64,000 bases of DNA from Actinomyces johnsonii (GTDB lineage Bacteria > Actinomycetota > Actinomycetes > Actinomycetales > Actinomycetaceae): positions 34,225 to 98,224 of the forward strand of contig NZ_VICB01000025.1 in NCBI RefSeq assembly GCF_006546835.1. Reading direction: 5' to 3'. Position 1 is the stretch's first letter; the number at the start of each line of letters is the position of its first letter. This document shows positions 46,950 to 56,489 of this stretch, piece after piece. A program made the translations under genes and the position numbers. The notes beneath the pieces are model-generated. The model did no database searches. It worked only from the letters and a program-made list of their open reading frames with translations, and was not told the DNA's origin.

Positions 46950-48437
46950 TCAGACCGCCAGGTCCTCCATCTCCTCGAGCTCCTTGCCCTTGGTCTCGGG
47001 CACCCGGAAGAAGACGAAGAGGAGGGACAGCAGCGCGAAGACGGCGTAGAAACCGTAAGCGAAGGTCAGGCTGATGCTGGAGAAGGTCGGGAAGGTGGTG
47101 GAGATGAAGAAGTTCGCCACCCACTGGGCGGCAGCAGCCACAGCCAGTGCCCCGGCGCGGATCCGGTTGGGGAACATCTCGCCCAGCAACACCCACACGA
47201 GCGGCCCCCACGTCGCCCCGAAGGCCACGACGAACAGGTTGGCAGCCACCAGCGCGATCGACGACCAGGGCGCCTCCAGGGTCACCTCACCACCGCTGAT
47301 ATTGGCGAAGGAGAAGGCCAGCGCCATGAGCCCCAGGGAGATGGTCATGAAGAACGAGCCGGCCAGCAGCATCGGCCGGCGCCCCACCTTGTCCACCAGG
47401 AGGATCGCCAGGATCGTCACCACAATGTTGGTGACCGACGTGATGACCGTGATGGTCAGGGCATCGGACTCCTCGAAGCCCACGGTGCGCCACAGCGTCG
47501 TCGAGTAGTAGAAGATGACGTTGATACCCACGAACTGCTGGAAGACGGACAGCAGGATACCCACCCAGACGATCGGCTTGAGCCCCAGCGCAGTGCCGCG
47601 CAGGTCGGACAGGGACTCGCGCTTCTCGGAGTCGATGGTGGAACGGATCTCCTCGATCTTGAGGTTGACGTTGATGATGCCGGTGAAGTCGTAGAGCACT
47701 TGGGAGGCCTTGTCATAGTCACCGCGCGCCACAAGGAACCGCGGGGACTCTGGTAGACGGAAGGCGAAGAGTCCGTAGACGAGGGCGGGCAGCCCCTCGG
47801 CGATAAACATCCACCGCCAGGCCTCCATCCCCAGCCACAGCTCCTTGGCAGCCCCGCCTGCCTGTCCGGAGAACCAGGCATCGGCCAGCAGGGAGGAGAA
47901 GATGCCGATGACGATGGCCAGCTGTTGGAGGGAGCCCAGGCGACCGCGCACACTCGCCGGGGAGACCTCGGCGATGTACGCCGGGGCGATGACGGAGGCC
48001 GCCCCCACTCCCAGGCCGCCCACCAGGCGCCACACGATGAAGTCGATGACGCCGAAGGCCAGCCCTGATCCGAGCGCGGAGGCCAGGAACATGACGGCGG
48101 CGATGAGCATGACCGGCACTCGGCCCAGCCGGTTGGAAACCGGCCCGGCGAACCAGGCGCCGACGGTGCAGCCGATGAGTGCCGAGGAGACAGAAAAGCC
48201 CTTGAGGGCATCGCTGAGGGCGAACTGGTCGGAGAGGGCGTCGACGGCGCCGTTGATGACGGCGGTGTCGAAGCCGAAGAGGAACCCGCCCAGGGCCGCG
48301 GCCACACAGATGCCGATGATCCGGGCGTTGATGCGGCTGACAGTCGAAACCGGATCGCCCGAGTTCGTCGACGCTGGGGAGGAGGTGGTTGATGGCTGAG
48401 AGGATGACGACTGCGATGACGGGGAAGGCTCTGCCAT
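46950..48437 (-). CDS. Major facilitator sugar porter (XylE/GLUT-type)
   Basis: 495 aa. Start ATG 48437 with AGGAAACACACC upstream. After a Ser-rich N-terminal tail come 12 membrane helices with sugar-porter signatures: GGFLFGFDTAVINGA in helix 1, SNRLGRVPVML, RLVGGLGVGAASVIAPAYIA, EVSPASVRGRLGSLQQLAIV, PESPRFLVARGDYDKA, QQFVGINVIFYYSTTLW in helix 7, DKVGRRPMLL and the C-terminal PETKGKELEEME. Likely imports a hexose or pentose with protons. Transcribed alone. Confidence 0.93.
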   Translation of the reverse strand: MAEPSPSSQSSSSQPSTTSSPASTNSGDPVSTVSRINARIIGICVAAALGGFLFGFDTAVINGAVDALSDQFALSDALKGFSVSSALIGCTVGAWFAGPVSNRLGRVPVMLIAAVMFLASALGSGLAFGVIDFIVWRLVGGLGVGAASVIAPAYIAEVSPASVRGRLGSLQQLAIVIGIFSSLLADAWFSGQAGGAAKELWLGMEAWRWMFIAEGLPALVYGLFAFRLPESPRFLVARGDYDKASQVLYDFTGIINVNLKIEEIRSTIDSEKRESLSDLRGTALGLKPIVWVGILLSVFQQFVGINVIFYYSTTLWRTVGFEESDALTITVITSVTNIVVTILAILLVDKVGRRPMLLAGSFFMTISLGLMALAFSFANISGGEVTLEAPWSSIALVAANLFVVAFGATWGPLVWVLLGEMFPNRIRAGALAVAAAAQWVANFFISTTFPTFSSISLTFAYGFYAVFALLSLLFVFFRVPETKGKELEEMEDLAV

Positions 48438-48507
48438 GGTGTGTTTCCTGACGTCGGAAGAGTCGCGCACGGCACTCGTTTCGTGGCGTGCGGCATGGCG
48501 GACCCCC

Positions 48508-49494
48508 TCAGGCTACGACCGTGTCCGACGCCACAGTGACTGTTTCGCCGTCCTCTTCCCCACCCTCGCCTCCGCCCCGGTTCGACGGCGCACGGCCGGG
48601 ACCCAAGTCCTTGACGTTCGGTCGATTGATTCGAGTGGTGGGAGTCTCCACTCGGGCCGGAGCCGTTACCGGCGCCGGCCTGTGGTGAAGGCGTCCGATT
48701 GATGTCATGGCTTGCCGACGACAACGCCCCCGAGCCCACCTGGCCCTAGGACTCAGGCATGCTCGGGGGCGCGCCCCTATGAGAACTGGGGGCTGGCGTC
48801 CGGCCTCAGGTGTGGCAGGGTCGCTCGGATCGGGAGACGGCGACTCGCTGGGCGACGGAGAAGGCGAGGGCTTGGCCGTGTAGGTATTGGTGAAGGTCGT
48901 GGCCACCACCTGGTTCTCCTCACCGATGGTCACCTCTTGGGAGGCGGGCGCCTTCAGGGTGTATCCCTCGACATCAGCGGCCTGTGCGTCCTCTGTGATG
49001 GTGCAGGTCGATCCAGCCTTGACCTTCTTGGACTTCTCCGAGGTCGCGGCTCCGGTCACCGTCAGCGACCCCTCGGAGCCGTCAGTGCAGGTGTAGGTGA
49101 ACTCGAAGGTGGACTTGCTGAAGTCGCCGTCGCCGGCCAGAGCCTTGGTGACCGTGAAGTCACCCTCCTCCACAGCGGCGGGGTCGGCGGAGTTGCGCAG
49201 CGTCACGGCCGTGGACTTCTGGTCCTCGATAGTCAGGCTGTTGGTGTTCTGGTCCCCTACTGCGAAGGTGTGGCTGCCCCAGGCCACGCCGGCAGGAGTA
49301 GTCGAGGCCGTCGTCGTGTCCTCCTTGAGGGCCAGGACTGTCCCAACCGGGAAGGTGCCGTTGTACACGGCCTTCTCACCGACGGAGACGGTCATGGAGG
49401 TGTTGCCACCAGTACGGGCCTGGTTGACGGTCCCCGGAGCCTTCCACCCCGGCAACCCGGCCCAACGACGACGAACATGACCGCCGCACCGCAC
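48508..49494 (-). pseudogene. Fragment of a cell-wall surface/fimbrial-type protein
   Basis: The minus-strand frame contains surface-protein modules: VNQARTGGNTSMTVSVGEKA, DFTVTKALAGDGDFSKSTFE, FTYTCTDGSEGSLTVTGAAT, CTITEDAQAADVEGYTLKAP and VVATTFTNTYTAKPSPSPSP. This is the repeat type (DUF5979-like) found before LPxTG anchors in actinobacterial adhesins. After SDPATPEAG the reading frame turns into unlikely Arg-rich sequence and no LPxTG, hydrophobic helix or basic tail follows; no signal peptide or start precedes. Both ends are therefore lost and this is a gene relic. Confidence 0.7.
48725..48771. terminator. 11-bp inverted repeat at the end of the surface-protein relic
   Basis: CGCCCCCGAGC (48725-48735) and its exact complement (48761-48771) enclose 25 bases. 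It lies just beyond the last surface-protein-like codons and was probably the original gene's terminator. Confidence 0.6.
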
Positions 49495-49648
49495 ACCCGG
49501 GCGAGGCCATGGGCGAATCAGCGCCCTTCCAGCCCTTTTTCCCTACGTCGCCGCATCTGCTCCCCGGCGCCCTGTCATCAAGGCATCACAATGGATACAG
49601 ATACCGCTTCCAGGCCTCAGCCACTTAGTTGACTGAGATAATAGTTCC

Positions 49649-50344
49649 ATGAGCCCTACGGTGCGGGTGGGCGAAACCGCCACCCTTGTCAGCAGCCTCG
49701 TCGACCAGCTCTCACAGCGGTTGACGGACGACGCCGCGCCCGAGCGCTTCGTCGTCGGGCTCGTCGGGGCGCCCGGATCGGGGAAATCGACGATCGCCGC
49801 GCAGCTGGGGGCCGGACTCAAGGAGGCCGGTATCTTCGCCGGGCTCGTCGCCATGGACGGCTTCCACCTGTCTGACGCCGTTCTCGACGAGCTGGGCCGC
49901 CATGAACGCAAGGGCGCACCGGACACCTTCGACGTCGAGGGCTACCTGGCGACTCTGGATCGGGTGCGGGCCGACGGCGCCCATCAGGTCCTCGTCCCGG
50001 TGTACCGACGCGATCTGCACGAGCCGGTGGCGGCTGGGGGCATAGTCTCCGGGACCGGCGTTGTCATCACCGAGGGGAACTACCTGGCCTTGGAGACGCG
50101 CGGCTGGGGAGCGGTGCGTGAGCGGATCGACCTGCTCATCCACATCGACGTGCCCGAGGAGGTGCTCGTGGTGCGGCTCATCAACCGACACGAGGACTTC
50201 GGCAAGAACGCGCTCGACGCCGGTCACTGGGTGCGCACGGTGGACCTGCCCAACGCCCGGCTCATCGCCACGAGCGTCCACCGCTGCGACGAGGTGTGGC
50301 GCGAACCCGAGGACGACCCCGACTCCGACGACGAGCTCGAGTAG
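49649..50344 (+). CDS. Nucleoside/nucleotide-kinase-family P-loop kinase
   Basis: 231 aa. Walker A VGLVGAPGSGKSTIAAQL, then VAMDGFHLSDAVLDELGRHE, GAPDTFDVEGYLATLDRVRA, PVYRRDLHEPV and VVITEGNYLAL. This is the uridine-kinase/pantothenate-kinase-like family of small-molecule kinases (YggC/FrcK type), several of which phosphorylate sugars or vitamins. Acidic C-terminal tail (EDDPDSDDELE). Start ATG 49649. No operon partner, so the substrate cannot be inferred. Confidence 0.85.
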   Translation: MSPTVRVGETATLVSSLVDQLSQRLTDDAAPERFVVGLVGAPGSGKSTIAAQLGAGLKEAGIFAGLVAMDGFHLSDAVLDELGRHERKGAPDTFDVEGYLATLDRVRADGAHQVLVPVYRRDLHEPVAAGGIVSGTGVVITEGNYLALETRGWGAVRERIDLLIHIDVPEEVLVVRLINRHEDFGKNALDAGHWVRTVDLPNARLIATSVHRCDEVWREPEDDPDSDDELE

Positions 50345-50528
50345 CGTCTCGGTAGGTCCGCACCGGCGTCGGCGGCCCTGGGCTCACAGATGCACGTCAC
50401 GTTTGACAGGTTGCTCCGGAGCCTCAGCCGCGTCCGTACGGTGGACTGAGACGACGATCTTTCACTCCTCGGACTATTGTCGCTGGGCATATCCCCGCTG
50501 ATGCTCCACCGATGATCCGAGGCATCCC

Positions 50529-51614
50529 ATGACAGCCCCTACTGACACCGACACCGCACCGCGCTCCGAAAAGCCGACCGCAGTTGCGGCCTCCGGCGTC
50601 GAGGCAGCCTCCGAGAAGAGACAGGATCGCAGCGCCCGTATCGCGGTGACGGTCTTCCCGCTCATCATGTTTGGCGCCTTCCTCGCCGCCTTCTTCTCGC
50701 CCTCCACCTTCGTGCCGCTGGCCGGTTACATGACGCCGTTGCTGGCCATCACGATGCTGGGGATGGGGATGACCCTATCCATCCCGGACTTCACGATGAT
50801 CGCTCGTCACCCGAAGCCGGTCATTCTGGGCGTGGTCAGCCAGTACGCGGTCATGCCACTGGTGGGCTGGAGCGTGGCGAACCTGCTGCCGCTGTCCCCA
50901 GAACTCAAGGTGGGCATCATCCTCATCGGCTGCGTGCCAGGCGGGACAACGTCCAACGTGGTCAGCTATCTGGCCAAGGGCAACACGGCGCTATCGGTGT
51001 CCATGACTGCCTTCTCCACGATGCTTGCACCCATCATCACCCCGCTGCTGACCCTGTGGCTGGCTGGAACCTACATGCGGGTACCGGCCGGGTCGATGGC
51101 GCTGTCGATCGTGCAGATCGTGCTGCTGCCGGTGGGGGCGGGCCTGGCCTGCAACGTCTTCTTTCACAAGCAGGTGGCCCGGATCCAGCCGGCGATGCCG
51201 TGGGTCTCAGTCGTGGCCATCGCCGCGGTGGTGGCAGCGGTGGCCTCCAAGAGCCAGCCACTCATCGCCACCGCCGGGCCGCTCATGTTCGCCGCGATCG
51301 CTCTGGAGAACGCGACCGGTTACGCCCTGGGCTACGCCGTGGCACGAGCCTTCGGGGTCTCGCGGGCCGACCGACGCACGATCGGCATCGAGGTGGGCCT
51401 GCAGAACGCGGGGCTCGGTTCGACCCTCGCCCTGCAGTACCTGAGCGCGGCGGTGGCTGCACCCTGCGCCGTGGCGACCTTCTGGCACACGATCACCGGT
51501 TCCCTGCTGGCGATGTACTGGCGCCTGCGCGGGTTCCCGGCTGGGGAGGACCCGCACGCCACCGTGCGCGAGCTGCGCCGTCGCACCGAGGAGTCGTCAC
51601 CTGCAGGCGACTGA
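50529..51614 (+). CDS. BASS-family (bile acid:sodium symporter) transporter
   Basis: 361 aa with nine to ten hydrophobic segments after a polar 35-residue N terminus. Family signatures: LAITMLGMGMTLSIPDFTMI, GVVSQYAVMPLVGWSVANLL, GIILIGCVPGGTTSNVVSYL (the crossover motif), FAAIALENATGYALGYAVAR and IEVGLQNAGLGSTLALQYL. Bacterial BASS proteins import organic anions such as pantoate, pyruvate or taurine conjugates with sodium; the ligand is not evident. Transcribed toward the intergenic RNA at 51678. Confidence 0.92.
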   Translation: MTAPTDTDTAPRSEKPTAVAASGVEAASEKRQDRSARIAVTVFPLIMFGAFLAAFFSPSTFVPLAGYMTPLLAITMLGMGMTLSIPDFTMIARHPKPVILGVVSQYAVMPLVGWSVANLLPLSPELKVGIILIGCVPGGTTSNVVSYLAKGNTALSVSMTAFSTMLAPIITPLLTLWLAGTYMRVPAGSMALSIVQIVLLPVGAGLACNVFFHKQVARIQPAMPWVSVVAIAAVVAAVASKSQPLIATAGPLMFAAIALENATGYALGYAVARAFGVSRADRRTIGIEVGLQNAGLGSTLALQYLSAAVAAPCAVATFWHTITGSLLAMYWRLRGFPAGEDPHATVRELRRRTEESSPAGD

Positions 51615-51641
51615 CAGCACCGCAAGGAGGGGACGGAACGT

Positions 51642-51671
51642 GTGACCCATGCAGCTATTGCTGGCTATAGT
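51642..51671 (+). promoter_or_regulatory. Promoter of the intergenic RNA
   Basis: -35-like GTGACC (51642-51647) and -10 TATAGT (51666-51671) are 18 bp apart. Initiation is expected near 51678. It lies just after the BASS transporter stop, pointing away from any downstream plus-strand gene. Confidence 0.55.
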
Positions 51672-51677
51672 TAACGT

Positions 51678-51943
51678 GCCGCCGCGTTACGGCGCGGAGT
51701 GGAAGTAAGCGCCGGTGCACCCGTGTCGTCATGTGGGCCCGGCGCTTGCGTCGCACCCGCTACTACTCTGGTCATCGGGTATGCTCAAGCCGCTCAGGGC
51801 AGTAGCCCTGTGAAGTAGACCCGGCAACCTTCCGGACGGTGGGCGAGCCGGGTTTCGCGCACCAACGGGGCGGCTCGCGCACCTAGCTCTCCATCCAGCA
51901 CGACGTCGGGGCCAAGAGGACTCATATCCTCTTGGCCCCGACG
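51678..51943 (+). ncRNA. Unassigned structured intergenic RNA, about 265 nt
   Basis: Between a promoter and a 17-bp terminator there is no open frame with a ribosome site but much self-complementarity: AAGCGCCGG with CCGGCGCTT (near 51707-51752), AGGGC-AGTA-GCCCT (51800-51813), ACCCGGC with GCCGGGT (about 51820-51855), and GCGC..GCGC around a G-rich loop. The segment GCCCTGTGAAGTAGACCCGG then CAACC recalls the core of SAM-I/SAM-IV riboswitches (GCCC-x-UGAA...CCGGCAACC), but the pairing partner of the outer stem and any downstream gene are missing. It is not tmRNA, RNase P or SRP RNA by their conserved motifs. Confidence 0.55.
51904..51943 (+). terminator. 17-bp perfect stem-loop terminator
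   Basis: CGTCGGGGCCAAGAGGA (51904-51920), loop CTCATA, exact complement (51927-51943). It ends the intergenic RNA on the plus strand and can also stop minus-strand transcripts coming from nrdE, whose stop is 34 bp away. Confidence 0.85.
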
Positions 51944-51976
51944 GCGGTCATAGACAGGCAGCCGACGGCCACAGGC

Positions 51977-54136
51977 TCACAGCATGCAGGAGACGCAGCC
52001 CTCGACCTCGGTGCCGGTCAGGGCGGCCTGGCGCAGGCGGATGTAGTAGAGGGTCTTGATGCCCTTGCGCCACGCGTAGATCTGGGCGCGGTTGACATCA
52101 CGGGTGGTGGCCGTGTCCGGGAAGAACAGCGTGAGGCTCAGCCCCTGGTCCACGTGCTGGGTGGCCGCGGCATAGGTGTCGATGATCTTCTCCGGGCCGA
52201 TCTCGTAGGCGTCCCGGTAGTACTCGAGGTTGTCATTCGTCATGAAGGGCGCCGGGTAGTAGACGCGGCCGATCTTGCCCTCCTTGCGGATCTCCACCTT
52301 AGCCACGATCGGGTGGATCGAGGAGGTGGAGTTGTTGATGTAGGAGATCGAGCCGGTGGGCGGCACGGCCTGCAGGTTGCGGTTGTACAGGCCACCCTCC
52401 TTGACCTTGGCAGCCAACTCGGCCCAGTCCTCACGGGTGGGCACATGCGCGCTGGAGGCCGCGAAGATATCCTTGACGCGCTCGGTGACCGGCACGAAGT
52501 CCTGGGTCACGTACTTCTCGAAGAACTCGCCGCTGGCGTAGGTCGAGTCCTCGAAGCCCACGAAGCTCTCCCCGCGTTCCACGGCCATCTCGTTCGACGC
52601 CGTCAGGGCGGCGAACAGGACGCTGGCGAAGTAGACGTTGGTGAAGTCCAGGCCCTCCTCGGAGCCGTAGTGGATGCGCTCGCGCGCCAGGAAGCCGTGG
52701 AGGTTCATCTGCCCCAAGCCGATGGCGTGCGACTCGTGGTTGCCGCGGTCGATGGAGGGCACGCTGGGCAGATGGGTCTGGTCGCTGACAGCGGTCAGGC
52801 CGCGCACGGCGGTGCGGATCGTGCGGGCGAAATCCGGGGAATCCATCGTCTTGGCGATGTTGAGGCTGCCCAGGTTGCAGGAGATGTCCTTGCCCACGTG
52901 GGCGAAGGTGAGGTCCTCGTTGAGCTCGCTGGGCTCGGAGACCTGGAGGATCTCAGAACACAGGTTGGACATGACGACCTTGCCCTTGATGGGGTTGGCC
53001 CTGTTGACCGTGTCCTCGAACATGACGTACGGGTAGCCGGACTCGAACTGGATCTCTGCCAGGGTCTGGAAGAAGGTGCGGGCGTTGATCTTCTTCTTCT
53101 TCTTGATGCGCCCGTCGTCCACCATCTCGCGGTACTTCTCGGTGACGTTGACATCCGCGAACGGCATACCGTAGACGCGCTCGACGTCGTAGGGGCTGAA
53201 GAGGTACATGTCCTCGTTGTTGCGGGCCAGCTCGAAGGTGATGTCCGGGATGACGACACCCAGTGAGAGGGTCTTGATGCGGATCTTCTCATCGGCGTTC
53301 TCGCGCTTGGTGTCCAAGAACCGCATGATGTCGGGGTGGTGGGCGTGCAGGTACACGGCCCCGGCGCCCTGGCGGGCGCCCAGCTGATTGGCGTAGGAGA
53401 AAGAGTCCTCCAGCAGCTTCATGACGGGGATGACGCCGCTGGACTGGTTCTCGATGCGCTTGATGGGAGCGCCCATCTCCCGCAGATTGCTCAGCAGCAG
53501 GGCCACTCCCCCGCCGCGCTTGGACAGCTGGAGGGCGGAGTTGATACCGCGGGCGATCGACTCCATGTTGTCCTCGATACGCACCAGGAAGCAGGAGACA
53601 GGCTCGCCGCGCTGGGCCTTGCCCTCATTGAGGAAGGTGGGGGTTGCCGGCTGGAAGCGGCCGGACATCATCTCGTCGATGAGGTCGAGGGCCAGCTGCT
53701 CGTCGCCGTCGGCCAGGGTGAGGGCCACCATGGTGACACGGTCCTCGAAGCGCTCCAGGTAGCGCTTCCCGTCGAAGGTCTTGAGCGTGTAGGACGTGTA
53801 GTACTTGAAGGCGCCCAGGAAGGTCTCGAAACGGAACTTGTGGGCGTAGGCCGCCTTGAAGGCGGACTTGACGAACTCCGGGGAGTACTTGTCCAGGATG
53901 TGGCCCTCGTAGTAGCCCTCCTCGACCAGGTACTTGAGCTTCTCCTCCAGGTCGTGGAAGAAGACCGTGTTCTGGTTGACGTGCTGAAGGAAGTACTGCC
54001 GAGCCGCCTCATGGTCGGCGTCGAACTGGATCTTGCCGTTCGCGTCGTAGAGGTTCAGCTTCGCGTTGAGCGCGTGGTAGTCCAGATCCGGGGAGGACAC
54101 GGTCTCTGAGCCGGTGTCCGTCAGCGTGTCTGCCAA
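51977..54136 (-). CDS. nrdE: Class Ib ribonucleotide reductase, catalytic subunit
   Basis: 719 aa. It appears to start at TTG 54136 ([15 protein letters not shown]), 16 bp inside nrdI, with AAGGA about 12 bases upstream; no better ATG exists. Catalytic features: [22 protein letters not shown] (first active-site Cys), [36 protein letters not shown] (radical Cys region), [34 protein letters not shown], and the shuttle pair in the C-terminal VEGCVSCML. Reduces NDPs to dNDPs with electrons from NrdH and a radical from NrdF. Last gene of nrdHIE. Confidence 0.96.
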   Translation of the reverse strand: MADTLTDTGSETVSSPDLDYHALNAKLNLYDANGKIQFDADHEAARQYFLQHVNQNTVFFHDLEEKLKYLVEEGYYEGHILDKYSPEFVKSAFKAAYAHKFRFETFLGAFKYYTSYTLKTFDGKRYLERFEDRVTMVALTLADGDEQLALDLIDEMMSGRFQPATPTFLNEGKAQRGEPVSCFLVRIEDNMESIARGINSALQLSKRGGGVALLLSNLREMGAPIKRIENQSSGVIPVMKLLEDSFSYANQLGARQGAGAVYLHAHHPDIMRFLDTKRENADEKIRIKTLSLGVVIPDITFELARNNEDMYLFSPYDVERVYGMPFADVNVTEKYREMVDDGRIKKKKKINARTFFQTLAEIQFESGYPYVMFEDTVNRANPIKGKVVMSNLCSEILQVSEPSELNEDLTFAHVGKDISCNLGSLNIAKTMDSPDFARTIRTAVRGLTAVSDQTHLPSVPSIDRGNHESHAIGLGQMNLHGFLARERIHYGSEEGLDFTNVYFASVLFAALTASNEMAVERGESFVGFEDSTYASGEFFEKYVTQDFVPVTERVKDIFAASSAHVPTREDWAELAAKVKEGGLYNRNLQAVPPTGSISYINNSTSSIHPIVAKVEIRKEGKIGRVYYPAPFMTNDNLEYYRDAYEIGPEKIIDTYAAATQHVDQGLSLTLFFPDTATTRDVNRAQIYAWRKGIKTLYYIRLRQAALTGTEVEGCVSCML

Positions 54137-54531
54137 AAGTGTTCCAATCCTTCTTTGACGCGTGCGACGTCCGTGGGGGTGCCGAGCAGCTCGTAGCGGT
54201 ACAGGAACGGCACCCCCAGCTTGCTGGCGATGATGTCACCCGCCAGGCAGTAGGCCTGGCCGAAGTTGGTGTTGCCCGAGGCGATGACGCCCCGGCACAG
54301 AGCCCGGTTATCCGGGTCGTTGAGGAAGGCGATGACCTGCTTGGGCACCGCCCCCTTGACGGAGCCGCCGCCATAGGTGGGCACGACCAGGACGTACTCC
54401 TTGTCCACGGTCAACGGCGAGTCCGTCCGCCTTAAGGGGATGCGCGCCGTCGGGAAGCCGAGCTTGCCCACGAATCGGTGCGTGTTCTCCGAGGTGGAGG
54501 AGAAATAGACCAGCAGAGGCCCGCTACTCAC
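54121..54531 (-). CDS. nrdI: Flavodoxin-like activator NrdI
   Basis: 136 aa starting at GTG 54531 ([20 protein letters not shown]). FMN-binding loop [14 protein letters not shown], then [20 protein letters not shown] and the second flavin loop [20 protein letters not shown]. NrdI delivers oxidant (superoxide) for assembling the manganese-tyrosyl radical in NrdF. Overlaps nrdE by 16 bp and follows nrdH by 16 bp. Confidence 0.94.
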   Translation of the reverse strand: MSSGPLLVYFSSTSENTHRFVGKLGFPTARIPLRRTDSPLTVDKEYVLVVPTYGGGSVKGAVPKQVIAFLNDPDNRALCRGVIASGNTNFGQAYCLAGDIIASKLGVPFLYRYELLGTPTDVARVKEGLEHFWQTR

Positions 54532-54547
54532 GGCGCGCCCCGCGGCC

Positions 54548-54793
54548 TCAGACCGCGACAGACTCGACGGCGAGCGCGAGGGTCTTGATCTTGTCCGGGC
54601 GGAAGCCGGACCAGTGGTCCTCCCCGGCGACGACGACGGGAGCCTGGGCGTATCCCAGGGATTTGACCTGCTCAAGAGCCTGGGCGTCCAGAGAAATGTC
54701 CACCGTCTCGTAGGACAGACCGGCCTTGTCCAGGGCGCGGTAGGTGGCCGTGCACTGAACGCAGTTGGGCTTGCTGTAGATGGTGATCGCCAT
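54548..54793 (-). CDS. nrdH: Glutaredoxin-like NrdH
   Basis: 81 aa from ATG 54793 with GAGGAAGAGACGGCC upstream. Redox motif CVQC (Cys11, Cys14) in [21 protein letters not shown]-terminal part [20 protein letters not shown] matches the NrdH WSGFRPD signature that binds thioredoxin reductase. It supplies electrons to NrdE. First gene of nrdHIE. Confidence 0.96.
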   Translation of the reverse strand: MAITIYSKPNCVQCTATYRALDKAGLSYETVDISLDAQALEQVKSLGYAQAPVVVAGEDHWSGFRPDKIKTLALAVESVAV

Positions 54794-54914
54794 GGCCGTC
54801 TCTTCCTCAGGGTCCGGTGGCGGTGACTGCGGCCCGTCCCCGAAGGGGGACTGAACCGGCGGCACCACACGCTTGTCATTCGCGGGAGGCCAGAACGGCC
54901 CCGCAGAACAAGAC

Positions 54915-54960
54915 ACTACCCCTTGGGGTAGTCCGGGTCTACTACCCCAAGATGCTGTGT
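54915..54960. promoter_or_regulatory. Candidate NrdR boxes upstream of nrdHIE
   Basis: The perfect inverted repeat ACTACCCCTTGGGGTAGT (54915-54932) is followed 26 bp later by a related half-conserved copy, ACTACCCCAAGATGCTGT (54941-54958). Paired tandem boxes before nrd operons are usually NrdR sites. The spacing and sequence depart from the usual NrdR consensus, so another repressor is possible. Confidence 0.45.
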
Positions 54961-55468
54961 CAGCCGTGGTCCTGTGCACACCACCCCTCCCTTCTGTGGA
55001 AAACACCCGCTGGACTGTGGATGCCCGGTGGAAACGGCTCACAAACATCTTCACGACGACATCCAAACCCGATCCCCCGATCCGCAGGACGATGGTCTCA
55101 CAAGGGCGTGACATCCATCAGACCCCCTTAACCACAGGGGTCGCCGTCCAAGACCGGCAGTCCACCCCCAGCCCTGGGGACGGAGGAGGAAGAATCACCT
55201 CCGAACACGCACGCACTCGGCGTGTCGCCCCTCCCAGCGAACAACCAGCATACGGTCGTCAAGAAGTTAGGAGACGATCAGAGGGGACTGAAGACGGCCC
55301 ATCTGCGCACCCGAGGCGAACAACACCGCCTGGGGAATCCGCAGGAGTACGCAGTCTCACACTCGACAAGAGGTCTTGGCTCTAGCATTTTTTGCAACGG
55401 TCGAATTATGGTTATTGTTACAAGATCGTTATATCCCGGTCCCCATCCATCTCCCACGAGGACTCGAC
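54961..55468. other. Intergenic region between divergent nrdH and DUF4956 genes
   Basis: 500 bp without a recognisable gene. GC-rich up to about 55370, then an AT-rich patch (55383-55440; TTTTTTGCAACG...TTATTGTTACAAG) that probably holds the promoter of the DUF4956-VTC cluster. TGTGGAAAA and TGTGGAT sequences near 55010 recall DnaA boxes but do not form an array. Confidence 0.4.
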
Positions 55469-56401
55469 ATGCAGCAGACGTTGCAAGAACTGCCACTCAC
55501 GTTGGCTTACATCGGCGCCGACCTGTTAGCCATCGCCCTTCTGGTCGGGGTGCTCTACATCCCGCGCCACGGGCGTCGTGACCTCGTGGCCGCCTACATC
55601 GGCGTCAACGTAGGCGTCCTGGCAGTCACCCTGCTGCTGTCATCGAGCAACAACGTCGGAGCCGGCCTAGGCCTGGGGCTCTTCGGCGTCCTGTCCATCA
55701 TCCGCCTGCGCTCCTCCTCCCTGGCCCAAGGCGAGGTGGCCTACTTCTTCGCGGCCCTGGCCCTCGGCCTGCTCGGCGGGATCAAGAGCCACCTCATCAT
55801 CGTCGCCATCCTCATGATCCTCATCCTCGCCTCCCTATGGGTAGGCGATCACCCCGCGCTCATGCGCTACAACCGCAACCAGACCGTCACAATCGATCGG
55901 GCCATCAGCAATGAGGACGAGCTCATCCTCGAACTCGAGGACCTGCTCGGCGCCCAGATACGCAGTGTCGACCTCAAGAACCTGGACCTGGTCAACGACA
56001 CCACCATCGTCGAGGTGCACTACCGGCTGCGCCGTCGGGCCCGCACGGCACCACCCGCCACTCAGCCGAAGGACACCGGGACGCAGCAGGTCCGGCAAGC
56101 TCCTCAGGAGAGCGCCCCTCAGGCTCCTCATCTGATTGAGGAAGTCCCGCTTCAGACTCCCACCCCGATCCAGCCCGTTCAGACTCCCACCCCGATCCAG
56201 CCCGTTCAGACTCCCACTCCGATCCAGTCCGTCGGGCAGCAGGCCTGGCCCGGGGCGCTCTCTCACGACAGCGCCGCCTCAGCGGCCACCGCCCCGCCCC
56301 GGCACGACTGGATCACTGGCAACCGGCAGCAGCACACTCCCCAGCGGCACAGCCAGCCGAGTGCTCCACCGCCTCCTGTGGCCAACCCCCGCTACAACTG
56401 A
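55469..56401 (+). CDS. DUF4956 membrane protein, copy 1
   Basis: 310 aa from ATG 55469, behind GAGGACTCGAC. Four to five N-terminal membrane helices (LAYIGADLLAIALLVGVLYI, AAYIGVNVGVLAVTLLL, GAGLGLGLFGVLSIIRLRS, VAYFFAALALGLLGG, LIIVAILMILILASLWVG) with the DUF4956 signature GLFGVLSIIRLRS, then a cytoplasmic domain (NEDELILELEDLLGAQIRSV and DLVNDTTIVEVHYRLR) and a Pro/Gln-rich tail containing three 9-residue repeats. DUF4956 proteins are regularly encoded beside VTC-type polyphosphate polymerases and may form the channel or anchor for polymer made at the membrane. Pairs with the VTC gene 88 bp downstream. Confidence 0.88.
   Translation: MQQTLQELPLTLAYIGADLLAIALLVGVLYIPRHGRRDLVAAYIGVNVGVLAVTLLLSSSNNVGAGLGLGLFGVLSIIRLRSSSLAQGEVAYFFAALALGLLGGIKSHLIIVAILMILILASLWVGDHPALMRYNRNQTVTIDRAISNEDELILELEDLLGAQIRSVDLKNLDLVNDTTIVEVHYRLRRRARTAPPATQPKDTGTQQVRQAPQESAPQAPHLIEEVPLQTPTPIQPVQTPTPIQPVQTPTPIQSVGQQAWPGALSHDSAASAATAPPRHDWITGNRQQHTPQRHSQPSAPPPPVANPRYN
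56151..56231 (+). repeat. Three 27-bp tandem repeats in the DUF4956 copy 1 gene
   Basis: Three in-frame units of 27 bp starting TTCAGACTCCCACC (56151-56177, 56178-56204, 56205-56231) encode (V/L)QTPTPIQP(V). The first two are identical; the third has two changes. A likely site of copy-number change. Confidence 0.85.
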
Positions 56402-56489
56402 CCGATCACAACGGCACCCACCGCACCGCCGCGCCACTGGCAACCGACCCGCCCCACCCGCGACTCCCGACCCCGGAAAGGACCGCACC

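Noticed and set aside
48780..48860. LPxTG sorting signal for the surface-protein fragment
   Set aside because: No LPxTG, hydrophobic helix or basic tail in any minus-strand frame here.
51790..51865. SAM-I/SAM-IV riboswitch
   Set aside because: The CCGGCAACC core and an upstream UGAA are suggestive, but the closing P1 stem, the GGUGCCAAUUCC-like strand and a downstream gene are missing. Kept only as an unassigned RNA.
54990..55040. Chromosomal replication origin (DnaA-box-like TGTGGAAAA, TGTGGAT)
   Set aside because: Only two loose matches, no array, no dnaA/dnaN nearby.
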